64,000 bases of DNA, taken from positions 1,800,001-1,864,000 of the forward strand of contig NZ_LT635480.1 of the NCBI RefSeq assembly GCF_900120375.1. Reading direction: 5' to 3'. Numbering within the stretch: the first letter of the stretch is position 1; each line of letters starts with the position of its first letter. The position numbers and the translations under genes were made by a program. Shown here one piece after another: positions 38,082-45,493 of the stretch. A model generated the notes under the pieces. The model had not been told where the DNA came from. It made no database searches and worked only from the letters and a program-made list of their open reading frames with translations. The DNA comes from Ndongobacter massiliensis (GTDB lineage Bacteria > Bacillota > Clostridia > Tissierellales > Peptoniphilaceae).

Positions 38082-39617
38082 TCAGCGGGGGTGCCTTCTT
38101 CGCGAGGGGCGCGTGATCTTGTGATACGCTGCATTGACGAGCTGTTTGACTTCCGGAATATTCAGGAATAACAGAGATATGGCGTAAATGAAAACCGCAA
38201 AAAAGATGGCAATAAACAGGGCAAGATTTGTTTCATGAAGCCCACGAAAAACGGCAAACGAGGTAATCCCCATCAGAGCGGCTGCCCCGCTCATTTTTAC
38301 AAGGCTCGTGGCAAGACCGTGTAGCTGCAGCGAGCCGAGATGCCGGCGCAATAGCGCGAGCGTCAGATAGGCCGTACAGAAACTCGAAATCGTAGTGGCC
38401 GCCGCGAGTCCATTGATGCCGAAAAAACGGGATAAAATGAGGTTCAGTACGATGTTGATGCCGACCTGAAGCATGGAAATGTGCACAGGCGTTCGCGTAT
38501 CGCCGACGGAATAAAAGGCGCGCGTCCCGATGCTGGAAAACATAAGCGCAATCAGCATCGGGGCATACCAAAACAGGGCGCCTGCGGTCATGGCGGTGGA
38601 CAGTGTGGTGAAGGCACCGCGTTCAAAGAAAAGGCGGACCACGGGTGTGGCATAGAGCATGAGTCCGACGGTGGCGGGGACGACAAGGAGCAGCCCCGTA
38701 GTAATGGAACGCGTGGTGAGTGCCTTCAGAGCGCGTCGGTCGTTCGCCTGTCCCATGCGAGACATGCGGGGAAACACGGCAGTTACGATCGAAACGACAA
38801 TGATGCCATACGCCAATTGATAGATTTTTACGCCGTAGTCCAATGCGGAGACGCCGCCCTCCGTTGCGACGGTGGTGGCGATGGTTTTATCGATGATAAT
38901 CGAAAGATCCGAGACGACGACGGAAAGCATGACCGGCAGCGCCATGCGGAGAATTTCCCGCACATACGGGTCGTGAAAGTCCAGGCACAGACGGTGCCGA
39001 TAGCCGGTTTTTCGCACGGCATTCGGGAAGAGGACATATTGCAACCCGGTGGATACGACAGCGCCCACGGCAAGCAGGTATAAATTGTTCAGCTTTGCCG
39101 CAAGGATGGCAAAAATGACGGTGACAAGATTCAGGAGAATCCCTGTGGTCGCGGGTGTCCGAAAGTTGTTGTAGATGTTGAGGTAGCTGATAAAACAGCA
39201 GTTCAAGGCGGCAAAGTACAGACCGAAAATTTCAATTCGCGCGAAGGCGACCGTCTGCGTGAACCGTTCGCCGGTAAAACCCTTGGCCATAACCCGGATA
39301 ATGGGACCCATAAAGAGGATGCCCAATACGACGATGCCGGTGGTTACGAGTAAAAGAATGTGCGTCAAATTGGCGGTGAAGGCATCCGCCGCTTTTCGTC
39401 CGTCGGCGTTTCGGATGCGGTTATACATGGGAATAAAGCAGGATTCGATGGACATAAATAGAAATCCAAACAACACCGCCGTGGTGGCTTCAGAGACGAC
39501 GTAAATGTCTTTAATCATCGAGGTACCAAAAGCGGCGCCGAATATGATTTCCCGGAGTAGTCCGCTGCATTTTGATAAAAGCGTAATTAGCATGAGTTGT
39601 GCAGTAATTGAGCCCAT
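38082..39617 (-). CDS. murJ: Lipid II flippase MurJ
   Basis: A polytopic MviN/MurJ family protein of 511 residues with about 14 membrane helices that moves lipid II across the membrane. The N terminus LLSKCSGLLREIIFGAAFGTSMIKDIYVVSE is characteristic (shown as LLSKCSGLLRE and FGTS). The start at 39617 has GGAG six bases upstream; the ATG at 39629 lies in that leader with no site of its own. The reading frame stays open far upstream but without any start signal. It is convergent with galE and divergent from the DUF2207-like gene. Confidence 0.92.
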   Translation of the reverse strand: MGSITAQLMLITLLSKCSGLLREIIFGAAFGTSMIKDIYVVSEATTAVLFGFLFMSIESCFIPMYNRIRNADGRKAADAFTANLTHILLLVTTGIVVLGILFMGPIIRVMAKGFTGERFTQTVAFARIEIFGLYFAALNCCFISYLNIYNNFRTPATTGILLNLVTVIFAILAAKLNNLYLLAVGAVVSTGLQYVLFPNAVRKTGYRHRLCLDFHDPYVREILRMALPVMLSVVVSDLSIIIDKTIATTVATEGGVSALDYGVKIYQLAYGIIVVSIVTAVFPRMSRMGQANDRRALKALTTRSITTGLLLVVPATVGLMLYATPVVRLFFERGAFTTLSTAMTAGALFWYAPMLIALMFSSIGTRAFYSVGDTRTPVHISMLQVGINIVLNLILSRFFGINGLAAATTISSFCTAYLTLALLRRHLGSLQLHGLATSLVKMSGAAALMGITSFAVFRGLHETNLALFIAIFFAVFIYAISLLFLNIPEVKQLVNAAYHKITRPSRRRHPR

Positions 39618-39875
39618 TCTTTTCTCCATTTCTGCGGCATATTGTATCATACTCCGCTGCTTGTCGTGACATCGAAAAATCCGGAAAAATGGGGATATTG
39701 TCGAGGTCGCGGAGCGGGTAACCGCCCTTGCCCGCAAGACGCGGAATATGCGATACTTACAAGGAAGATAGGGGCGTTTACCCGACCGGGTTTGCCAAGG
39801 GAGATCGGCGCAGATGTGAGCTGGATATTCCCGCAGGGGGAATATTCCCGTCGGTACGAACGGAAAAGAGGCGCG

Positions 39876-41537
39876 ATGAATCCGACAATGACAAAAAAGA
39901 AAATCGCACAGGAAGGGATCTTGGTGCAATTTTTTTTCGCGGTCTTCCTGTTTTTCTTTTTGCTGACGCAGATGCAGGCGCTCCGGCATCCCGTATATGC
40001 GGCGGGGGAAGCGACGGCGACGGTGGAAATGCGTTCGACACAGGCAGAACTTCTTCCTACCGGAGATCTGCTCGTTGAAGACCGTATTATTTACCGCATT
40101 GTCACAGAGGGAGATACGTTGACGCAATTTTTTTCGATGGATGAAGGTGTGCAGATCCCCTATGATACGCTCTCCGTTTCAGTAGCAGAAGGAGGTGCAG
40201 CGCATCAAATTTCCGAAAAAGACGACGCGCGCGAAGGGGATCGCGAGGTGTATCGGATGAATGTGGGCAATGCAACCGTACGCAGTGTGACCTTTTACGA
40301 TCCAATGCAGCCGGAAGCGGAGATTACCCTTGTCTTCCGTTATCACGTAAATGGTGCTGCCGTGCGTTATGCGGATGGCGTGCACCTGAACTATCGCTGG
40401 ATTTGTTCGGAAAATCGCCGTCCGCAGCGCAGCGCAACGGGGACATTGGTGTACGCCGAGACGGCAGAGGTTCCTTCCTTTCAAGCGGCTTATTTTTGGT
40501 GCGATGGGATTCCGATTTCCCGCGCAACCGACGTTTCCCATTGGAATTTTCCTGCACTTTCTGAAAGTGAAGACGGCGCGCTGGAACTCTTTTTGCCGCT
40601 GACGGCAGCACCGGAAGCACCGGAGGCAGCGGATTCAACGGGGGTTCGCCTTTCTGAATGGGAAGCGCGTGTGCGTGCACAGTACGAACAAGAAGGCACC
40701 CGTCGTTTGCGCGTGAAAAACTGGAAAACCGGAAGTTTTTGGTGCAGTGCCGTGCAACTGTTTATTGTTCTAAGCAGCCTCCTGTGGGCGGTTTATAAAG
40801 ATCGAAAATTTGCTCGAGCGGGGGAGTCTTTCGATTTTCGTACATTTTCTCCCTTGCTCGTACAATACCTGTGGGACGGAGTTTCCGCACCGCGCGCTTT
40901 TCCAGCGGCATTTTATTGGCGACAGGAGCGGGCGGATGGTGATGCCTTTTTTGATGCAGTAATTTCCTACGCAGGGGTAGCAGAGCTCGGAGAATGGGCG
41001 GATCGGCAGGAGTTTTTCGCTTTTTTGCAAAGTCAGCCGCAAAACTTGTTGGTACTTATGCGTGCAGTGCAGGCACAGGGAAGCCGGTGGAAAAATCGAC
41101 CGGGTTGTCGTGCGCGACGGCGTTTGCTGCTGCCGGGGCTGTTTCTTTCTGGTGGCTTCCTGCTTTTTCAGACGTTTTATACGGTGCGGTCGTTTTCGGT
41201 GCCCGCTGCGGCGGGGGAAGCATTTTCTTTCCTTTGTTTTTTGATACTGGGCATTGCGTGGTATGCGGGGGAGTATTGCTATCGCAGGATTCGAAAACAA
41301 GCAGGCGAAGCCCAGCGTAGGTTGCTTCAACGAAATAGCGAATGGCCGCCCACTACACAGCTGCTGTGGGGCAGCACACTGGGCATTGCGCGGAAAGAAC
41401 GCGAAAAGTGGATGAAGGAAGCACCATTTCAAACAGCGGAATGTTTTCAACTATTTACATATCTCGAGACGCAGGAGCTGGAACATGAGGTTACACGTTT
41501 TGTGAAAATCCAGACGAAAATGGGACGTATTTCGTAA
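39876..41537 (+). CDS. DUF2207-like exported membrane protein
   Basis: A 553-residue protein. An N-terminal signal or anchor (about 18-45) is followed by an extracellular beta-rich domain (about 45-260) resembling DUF2207, with VEMRSTQAELLPTGDLLVEDRIIYRI near its start (VEDRIIYRI). A membrane helix lies near 285-305, a cytoplasmic region near 310-420, a helix pair near 425-480, and the C terminus is charged. I selected the ATG at 39876 with AAGAGG upstream; the open frame extends to 39642 without a ribosome binding site. Function unknown. The tail of the gene runs into the GGGAC repeats at 41517. Confidence 0.65.
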   Translation: MNPTMTKKKIAQEGILVQFFFAVFLFFFLLTQMQALRHPVYAAGEATATVEMRSTQAELLPTGDLLVEDRIIYRIVTEGDTLTQFFSMDEGVQIPYDTLSVSVAEGGAAHQISEKDDAREGDREVYRMNVGNATVRSVTFYDPMQPEAEITLVFRYHVNGAAVRYADGVHLNYRWICSENRRPQRSATGTLVYAETAEVPSFQAAYFWCDGIPISRATDVSHWNFPALSESEDGALELFLPLTAAPEAPEAADSTGVRLSEWEARVRAQYEQEGTRRLRVKNWKTGSFWCSAVQLFIVLSSLLWAVYKDRKFARAGESFDFRTFSPLLVQYLWDGVSAPRAFPAAFYWRQERADGDAFFDAVISYAGVAELGEWADRQEFFAFLQSQPQNLLVLMRAVQAQGSRWKNRPGCRARRRLLLPGLFLSGGFLLFQTFYTVRSFSVPAAAGEAFSFLCFLILGIAWYAGEYCYRRIRKQAGEAQRRLLQRNSEWPPTTQLLWGSTLGIARKEREKWMKEAPFQTAECFQLFTYLETQELEHEVTRFVKIQTKMGRIS

Positions 41538-41567
41538 AAGCGGGACAAACGTAAAAAAAGCGGGACA
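41517..41567 (+). repeat. Three GGGAC-containing repeats with an exact 20-base period
   Basis: AAAATGGGAC, GTAAAAGCGGGACA and GTAAAAAAAGCGGGACA place GGGAC at 41522, 41542 and 41562. The last two copies share about 15 bases. An inverted repeat TCTGG-AAAA-CCAGA (41575-41588) and a TATACT (41598-41603) follow. These could be stacked binding sites for a regulator upstream of 41655, or a remnant of an IS21-like end, whose termini carry TGTCCC-type repeats. Confidence 0.5.
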
Positions 41568-41654
41568 CTCGTTTCTGGAAAACCAGATGGAAATCGTTAT
41601 ACTTATTTTTACGAAGAGAATATCGACGGACTAATGAGTAGACGGGAGGGCTTC

Positions 41655-42137
41655 ATGAGTAACGAGGAAAAGGTTCGAGCGCTTTTGAATGAGTACATGG
41701 TGAATGCCTCGCGACTGCGGCGCATGGAAGCCAATGCGACATTCAGTGAATGGGAGGAGGACTATCGCGCGCGGCGTGCAACCGGTGGCGTACGCGCTTC
41801 CCTGTTGGAAAGAACCATTCGTGGAAACCACAAGGGATCAATTCAAGAACACCTGCTTATGGAACAAGAAGAAGTCTGCGAAAAAATTCGGAATCTGCGT
41901 GCCAAGGCGGATTTGACGAAATTCTTGCTGTTTCAACTGAATGAGGATGAGCGACGATTGATCGAAATGAAATTTTTTGAAAAAATTTCGGTGCGGACAA
42001 TCTGTGAAATCCTCTATGTATCGCGCAGCAGCCTGTATCGCCGCATCGATGCCGTCATTAAGAAACTTGCCATGATTTACAGCGACTTTTTTCACGATTG
42101 TGGGCCGGACCTTGAGAAGACGCTGCATTTTCAATAG
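41655..42137 (+). CDS. Sigma-70 region 4-like / ArpU-like helix-turn-helix protein
   Basis: A 160-residue probable transcription factor. The C-terminal third has a sigma region 4 type helix-turn-helix, LNEDERRLIEMKFFEKISVRTICEILYVSRSSLYRRID (core ISVRTICEILYVSRSSLYRR, about 110-130). The N-terminal part is helical and charged. No sigma region 2 is present, so it is not a complete sigma factor. The ATG at 41655 follows GGGAGG; the ATG at 41634 has no site. It lies 20 bases before an unusual response regulator and may act with it. Confidence 0.75.
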   Translation: MSNEEKVRALLNEYMVNASRLRRMEANATFSEWEEDYRARRATGGVRASLLERTIRGNHKGSIQEHLLMEQEEVCEKIRNLRAKADLTKFLLFQLNEDERRLIEMKFFEKISVRTICEILYVSRSSLYRRIDAVIKKLAMIYSDFFHDCGPDLEKTLHFQ

Positions 42138-42157
42138 AATACCTACGGGAGGTGCGT

Positions 42158-42847
42158 ATGCATTTACTCATTGTGCATCCGAAGGAAGCACTCATTTCCG
42201 ACCTGATCTACAGCTTTTCGGAGGATTCCAATATTGTCAGCCACTGCACGGAGATACGAAGCGCTTTGGAAATTCTTCGCGGCGGCGACGTGGACTTTGC
42301 GTTGATCGGAACCCAATTTGCCGACGGGTCCGGGCTGGACCTCAAGCGGGCGATGACGGAATCCGTGGATGTGCCAACGATTGTCTTGTCCGGCGAGAGT
42401 GTTGGGCAGCAGGCAGTGCTGTACTTAGAATACGGCTGCGATGACTATATGACATTTCCCATTGATATTTTAGAATTGAAGGCGCGCATTCGTGCCGTCT
42501 TGCGTCGCTACGGTGCCCGGATTTTGCCGCGGTCCGAAGAGTATGTGCTGAAACGCGAGGACTTCCTTTTTCATTTGCTGCAGGGCAGCGTATATTATCA
42601 GGATCGTCCGATTCCTCTTACTGCAAAAGAATATCATTTGTTGTTGTACTTAGCGCGTCGGGAAAAGGAAAGTATCACGCGGGAAGAACTTCTGGAAGCG
42701 ATTTGGAAAACGCAATCGGTAGAAATGCGAACAGTGGACGTGCATATTCGACGGATTCGACAGAAGTTGGAAGCGATCGGCGCCGGACCCACAATTTTGA
42801 CTTGCCGAGGCGAGGGGTACCGTTTCACCCCATTTCCGAACCATTGA
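42158..42847 (+). CDS. OmpR-type response regulator with degenerate receiver domain
   Basis: A 229-residue protein with a CheY-like receiver (about 1-115) and an OmpR/PhoB winged helix (about 130-228, PLTAKEYHLLLYLARREKE and VDVHIRRIRQKLE). The winged helix looks intact. In the receiver, the acidic pair after the first strand reads HP, the phosphorylated Asp aligns with Gly in ALIGTQFADGSG, and the conserved Lys aligns with Phe in YMTFPID. Phosphorylation is therefore unlikely. No histidine kinase is adjacent. The ATG at 42158 follows GGGAGG. Confidence 0.87.
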   Translation: MHLLIVHPKEALISDLIYSFSEDSNIVSHCTEIRSALEILRGGDVDFALIGTQFADGSGLDLKRAMTESVDVPTIVLSGESVGQQAVLYLEYGCDDYMTFPIDILELKARIRAVLRRYGARILPRSEEYVLKREDFLFHLLQGSVYYQDRPIPLTAKEYHLLLYLARREKESITREELLEAIWKTQSVEMRTVDVHIRRIRQKLEAIGAGPTILTCRGEGYRFTPFPNH

Positions 42848-42872
42848 CATTTTTGAACGGGGTTTGTAGAAT
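42844..42872 (+). promoter_or_regulatory. Promoter of the coiled-coil/glucosaminidase genes
   Basis: TTGACA and TAGAAT are separated by 17 bases. The -35 overlaps the stop codon of the response regulator gene. Confidence 0.75.
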
Positions 42873-42963
42873 CTCCATGTAACCATTTTGTAATGATTAT
42901 ATGGAGGGAATGACGGTTCGAAAGCGGAGAAGAGATGCTTTCGGACGACATACGGAGAAAATT

Positions 42964-43359
42964 ATGGGGAATGTACCGGGACAAAAACGTCGACGCGGGA
43001 TTGTGGGGCTTCTTGTCATCCTGACAGCTGTGATGACGTTCTTGTTTGTTACGCGAGAAATTCAACTGCGCGATTTGGATGCGGTGGCAGAGCGTATCGG
43101 TGTGGAAGATGCGAAGGAAATCGGAGCGACGCGCATCGAGGCAGCATTGCAAAAGTTGGAAGAAGAAAATCGGTCACTGCGGGAACAGATCGAAGAGAAG
43201 AACCGGACGATTGAGAAGATGGCGCAAAATGTGGATGAAATTTCGTCCGCTTATGATCGACTTTTGCAGACGATCGATTCCGCCTCCCCGCAGCAAACGC
43301 TGGAATCTTTGAAAAATGCGATTCAGAACGCCGGTTTGGACGTGGAAAAGAAGGAGTAA
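42964..43359 (+). CDS. Single-pass membrane coiled-coil protein
   Basis: A 131-residue protein with a basic N terminus (GQKRRRG), one membrane helix (about 12-30) and a long coiled coil outside (about 55-100, KLEEENRSLREQIEEKNRTI core EEENRSLREQIEEK). It resembles small division or envelope scaffold proteins in layout, but no family is recognisable. The ATG at 42964 has GGAG six bases upstream; in-frame ATGs at 42901 and 42910 would add a more basic tail but have poor sites. It lies three bases before the glucosaminidase gene. Confidence 0.65.
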   Translation: MGNVPGQKRRRGIVGLLVILTAVMTFLFVTREIQLRDLDAVAERIGVEDAKEIGATRIEAALQKLEEENRSLREQIEEKNRTIEKMAQNVDEISSAYDRLLQTIDSASPQQTLESLKNAIQNAGLDVEKKE

Positions 43360-43362
43360 AGG

Positions 43363-44088
43363 ATGCAGAAAAAAAGAGGCGCCCTGTTGCTGTTGGCGCT
43401 TTTGTTATGCTTTGTGCCGGGAAGGGCCTTGGCGGATGACGCGCGTGAAGAAACGCGCATTCAGGAATTGATTGCACGTTCGGAGAAAAAAGCGGAAGAA
43501 GTGCGTGCGGGACTGGAGTTTCTCAAAGAGGAAGTCAAGGAGCTGGAGGCGCACCGCACGGAGCGGTTGGAAAAACTGCGTGCAGATCTGGAAGGCTTTG
43601 TGAATCTGGGAACGGAAGGCATCAGTAAGGAAAACACGTTTTATCTGCTGCGAAAAACGGAGCTGACCCCCTATGAGATCGATCAGGTGTTGGCGGGTAC
43701 CGGCTTGGAGGGATTGGGAAAAGACTTCTATCTGGCGGAAAAAGAAACCGGCGTCAATGCCATTTTTATGATTGCACTTGCCAATCTGGAATCCGGGTAC
43801 GGGAAGAGTACCATTGCCCGGGAAAAGAACAATCTGTTCGGATTCGGTGCCTATGATGCGTCGCCGTATGACTCCGCCGTGGATTATAAAACGAAGGGCG
43901 ACAGCATTCTGAGCTGTGCGGAGTTTTTGGCGGAGAATTATCTGGATGAAAAAGGCGCCTACTACCATGGCGTTTCAACCGAAGGTATCAATGTCAAGTA
44001 TTCTTCCAGTCCAACCTGGGCGGGAAAAGTTGAATCACTGATGCGCTCCTGTGCCGAGACCCTTTTGGATGCGTTTGATGGGCAGTGA
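43363..44088 (+). CDS. Secreted glucosaminidase domain protein (GH73-like)
   Basis: A 241-residue exported protein: signal peptide (about 1-24, ending ALA), a helical coiled-coil region (about 28-75), and a peptidoglycan N-acetylglucosaminidase domain (about 95-235). In that domain, ALANLESGYGKSTIA contains the probable catalytic Glu and NNLFGFGAYD is the typical core motif. It would cleave glycan strands in the wall. It shares a transcript with the upstream coiled-coil protein, which may localise it. The pseudouridine synthase gene overlaps its end. Confidence 0.85.
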   Translation: MQKKRGALLLLALLLCFVPGRALADDAREETRIQELIARSEKKAEEVRAGLEFLKEEVKELEAHRTERLEKLRADLEGFVNLGTEGISKENTFYLLRKTELTPYEIDQVLAGTGLEGLGKDFYLAEKETGVNAIFMIALANLESGYGKSTIAREKNNLFGFGAYDASPYDSAVDYKTKGDSILSCAEFLAENYLDEKGAYYHGVSTEGINVKYSSSPTWAGKVESLMRSCAETLLDAFDGQ

Positions 44089-44821
44089 GGGCGAAAGAGC
44101 GGCGCGCGTAAAAAAAATCCGTCTGGATCGCTGGCTTTCCAATATGGGTTATGGCTCCCGAAGGGAAGTGAAGTCGTGGATTCAGTCGGGTGCTGTGCAG
44201 GTAAATGGCGAAGTTGTGACGATACCGAAACAACTTGTTGCGACGGATGCGCAAGTGTGTCTCGATGCGCAGCAGATTGCGTATCGTGAATATGTGTACT
44301 ACCTCTTACATAAGCCGGCGGGCGTATTGTCGGCGACGCGCGATCGACGACAGACCGTTCTCGATCTGTTAAACGAAGCCGATCGGCGTCCGAATCTGTT
44401 TCCGGTCGGCCGGTTGGATCGGGACACTACGGGGCTGCTGCTGATCACGGATGACGGCAGGTTGGGTCATGCCCTGCTTGCTCCCAAAAATCATATTGCC
44501 AAGACCTACGAAGCGTGGGTGGACGAGCCGCTGAGCGAAGCCGATCAGGCGGCTTTTTTGGCGGGTTTCGATTTGCAGCCGGAGGGCATTCATACGATGC
44601 CCGCGCAGTTGAAATGGTTCACGCCCCAACATGCCTATGTTACAATAAGTGAAGGAAAGTACCACCAAGTGAAACGCATGTTTGCGTTCTGTGGAAAGAC
44701 AGTGCTGCGATTACATCGCTGTGCCATGGGACCGTTGGACTTGGGCAACCTGCCATGCGGTGCCTATCGCCCGCTTACGGAGCAGGAAGTAGAAGCATTG
44801 CGCCAATGTGTCGGATTGTAG
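44078..44821 (+). CDS. Pseudouridine synthase, RsuA/RluB/E/F family
   Basis: A 247-residue rRNA-modifying enzyme. The N-terminal S4 RNA-binding domain (about 8-60, IRLDRWLSNMGYGSRREVKSWI) is followed by the catalytic domain with the active-site Asp in VGRLDRDTTGLLLITDDG, then KTYEAWV and HQVKRMFAFCG. The start is uncertain: ATG at 44078, ATG at 44069 and GTG at 44051 are all in frame, overlap the glucosaminidase gene, and lack a strong ribosome binding site. The target is probably 16S rRNA U516 or a 23S site. Confidence 0.9.
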   Translation: MGSEGERAARVKKIRLDRWLSNMGYGSRREVKSWIQSGAVQVNGEVVTIPKQLVATDAQVCLDAQQIAYREYVYYLLHKPAGVLSATRDRRQTVLDLLNEADRRPNLFPVGRLDRDTTGLLLITDDGRLGHALLAPKNHIAKTYEAWVDEPLSEADQAAFLAGFDLQPEGIHTMPAQLKWFTPQHAYVTISEGKYHQVKRMFAFCGKTVLRLHRCAMGPLDLGNLPCGAYRPLTEQEVEALRQCVGL

Positions 44822-44834
44822 GAAGAGGCGTCCA

Positions 44835-45392
44835 ATGAATTATTACATCGCCGACTGTCATTTCGGAGACGAAAAGGTCATCCGCTTCAGTCATCGACCG
44901 TTTGAAACGGTGGAGGAGATGGATCGGACGATGATCGAAAATTGGAATGCACGCATCTACCCATGGGACGATGTGTACATCTTGGGGGATTTGATTGCTC
45001 GCAGTGATCGCCCGCGCGATTACCTGGAGCAATTGAAGGGACGCCTACACCTCATTCTGGGCAACCACGATGCCGCGATTGCGACGTCGCCGGATTTATC
45101 CTCTTTTTTTGTAGAAATTTGCGATTACCTAGTCGTGCGTGATGAAACGCATCGTTTGGTGCTGTTCCACTATCCGTTGTTGGAATGGGATGGCTTTTAT
45201 TATGGGACATGGCATGTATTCGGTCACATTCATAATCACCCCTCTCAGACACAATCGCGGGTGCGCTTGTTACCCAAGGCGCTGAACTGTGGCGTGGATA
45301 TCACAGGATTTCGACCGCTGCGCTTCGATGAATTGGTCACCTGCAACAAAAAGGACGGAGATCGGATGCGTCGGCCGGAAGGAGCCATTTAG
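44835..45392 (+). CDS. Calcineurin-like metallophosphoesterase
   Basis: A 185-residue phosphoesterase. Metal-binding motifs occur in order: IADCHFGDEKVIRF near the N terminus, YILGDLI, LILGNHD near residue 77, LFHYP and FGHIHNH near residue 135. This is the short bacterial form whose substrate is generally unknown. The ATG at 44835 follows GAAGAGG and lies 13 bases after the pseudouridine synthase stop. Confidence 0.88.
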   Translation: MNYYIADCHFGDEKVIRFSHRPFETVEEMDRTMIENWNARIYPWDDVYILGDLIARSDRPRDYLEQLKGRLHLILGNHDAAIATSPDLSSFFVEICDYLVVRDETHRLVLFHYPLLEWDGFYYGTWHVFGHIHNHPSQTQSRVRLLPKALNCGVDITGFRPLRFDELVTCNKKDGDRMRRPEGAI

Positions 45393-45417
45393 GAATTCGA
45401 TTATGGGACGCCGGCGC

Positions 45418-45447
45418 TTGACAGATATTCTGTTTTCGCGCTATTCT
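45418..45447 (+). promoter_or_regulatory. Promoter of rho
   Basis: TTGACA and TATTCT with 18-base spacing, about 45 bases before the rho start. Confidence 0.65.
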
Positions 45448-45493
45448 ATGCCTACATTCCCAGTTGTTTATTTGTTTTTTACCGGAGGTTCCA

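Noticed and set aside
39618..40127. N-terminal extension of murJ upstream of 39617
   Set aside because: The frame is open but runs through the divergent promoter region and into the neighbouring gene. MurJ homologues start at the position chosen and the best ribosome binding site is there.
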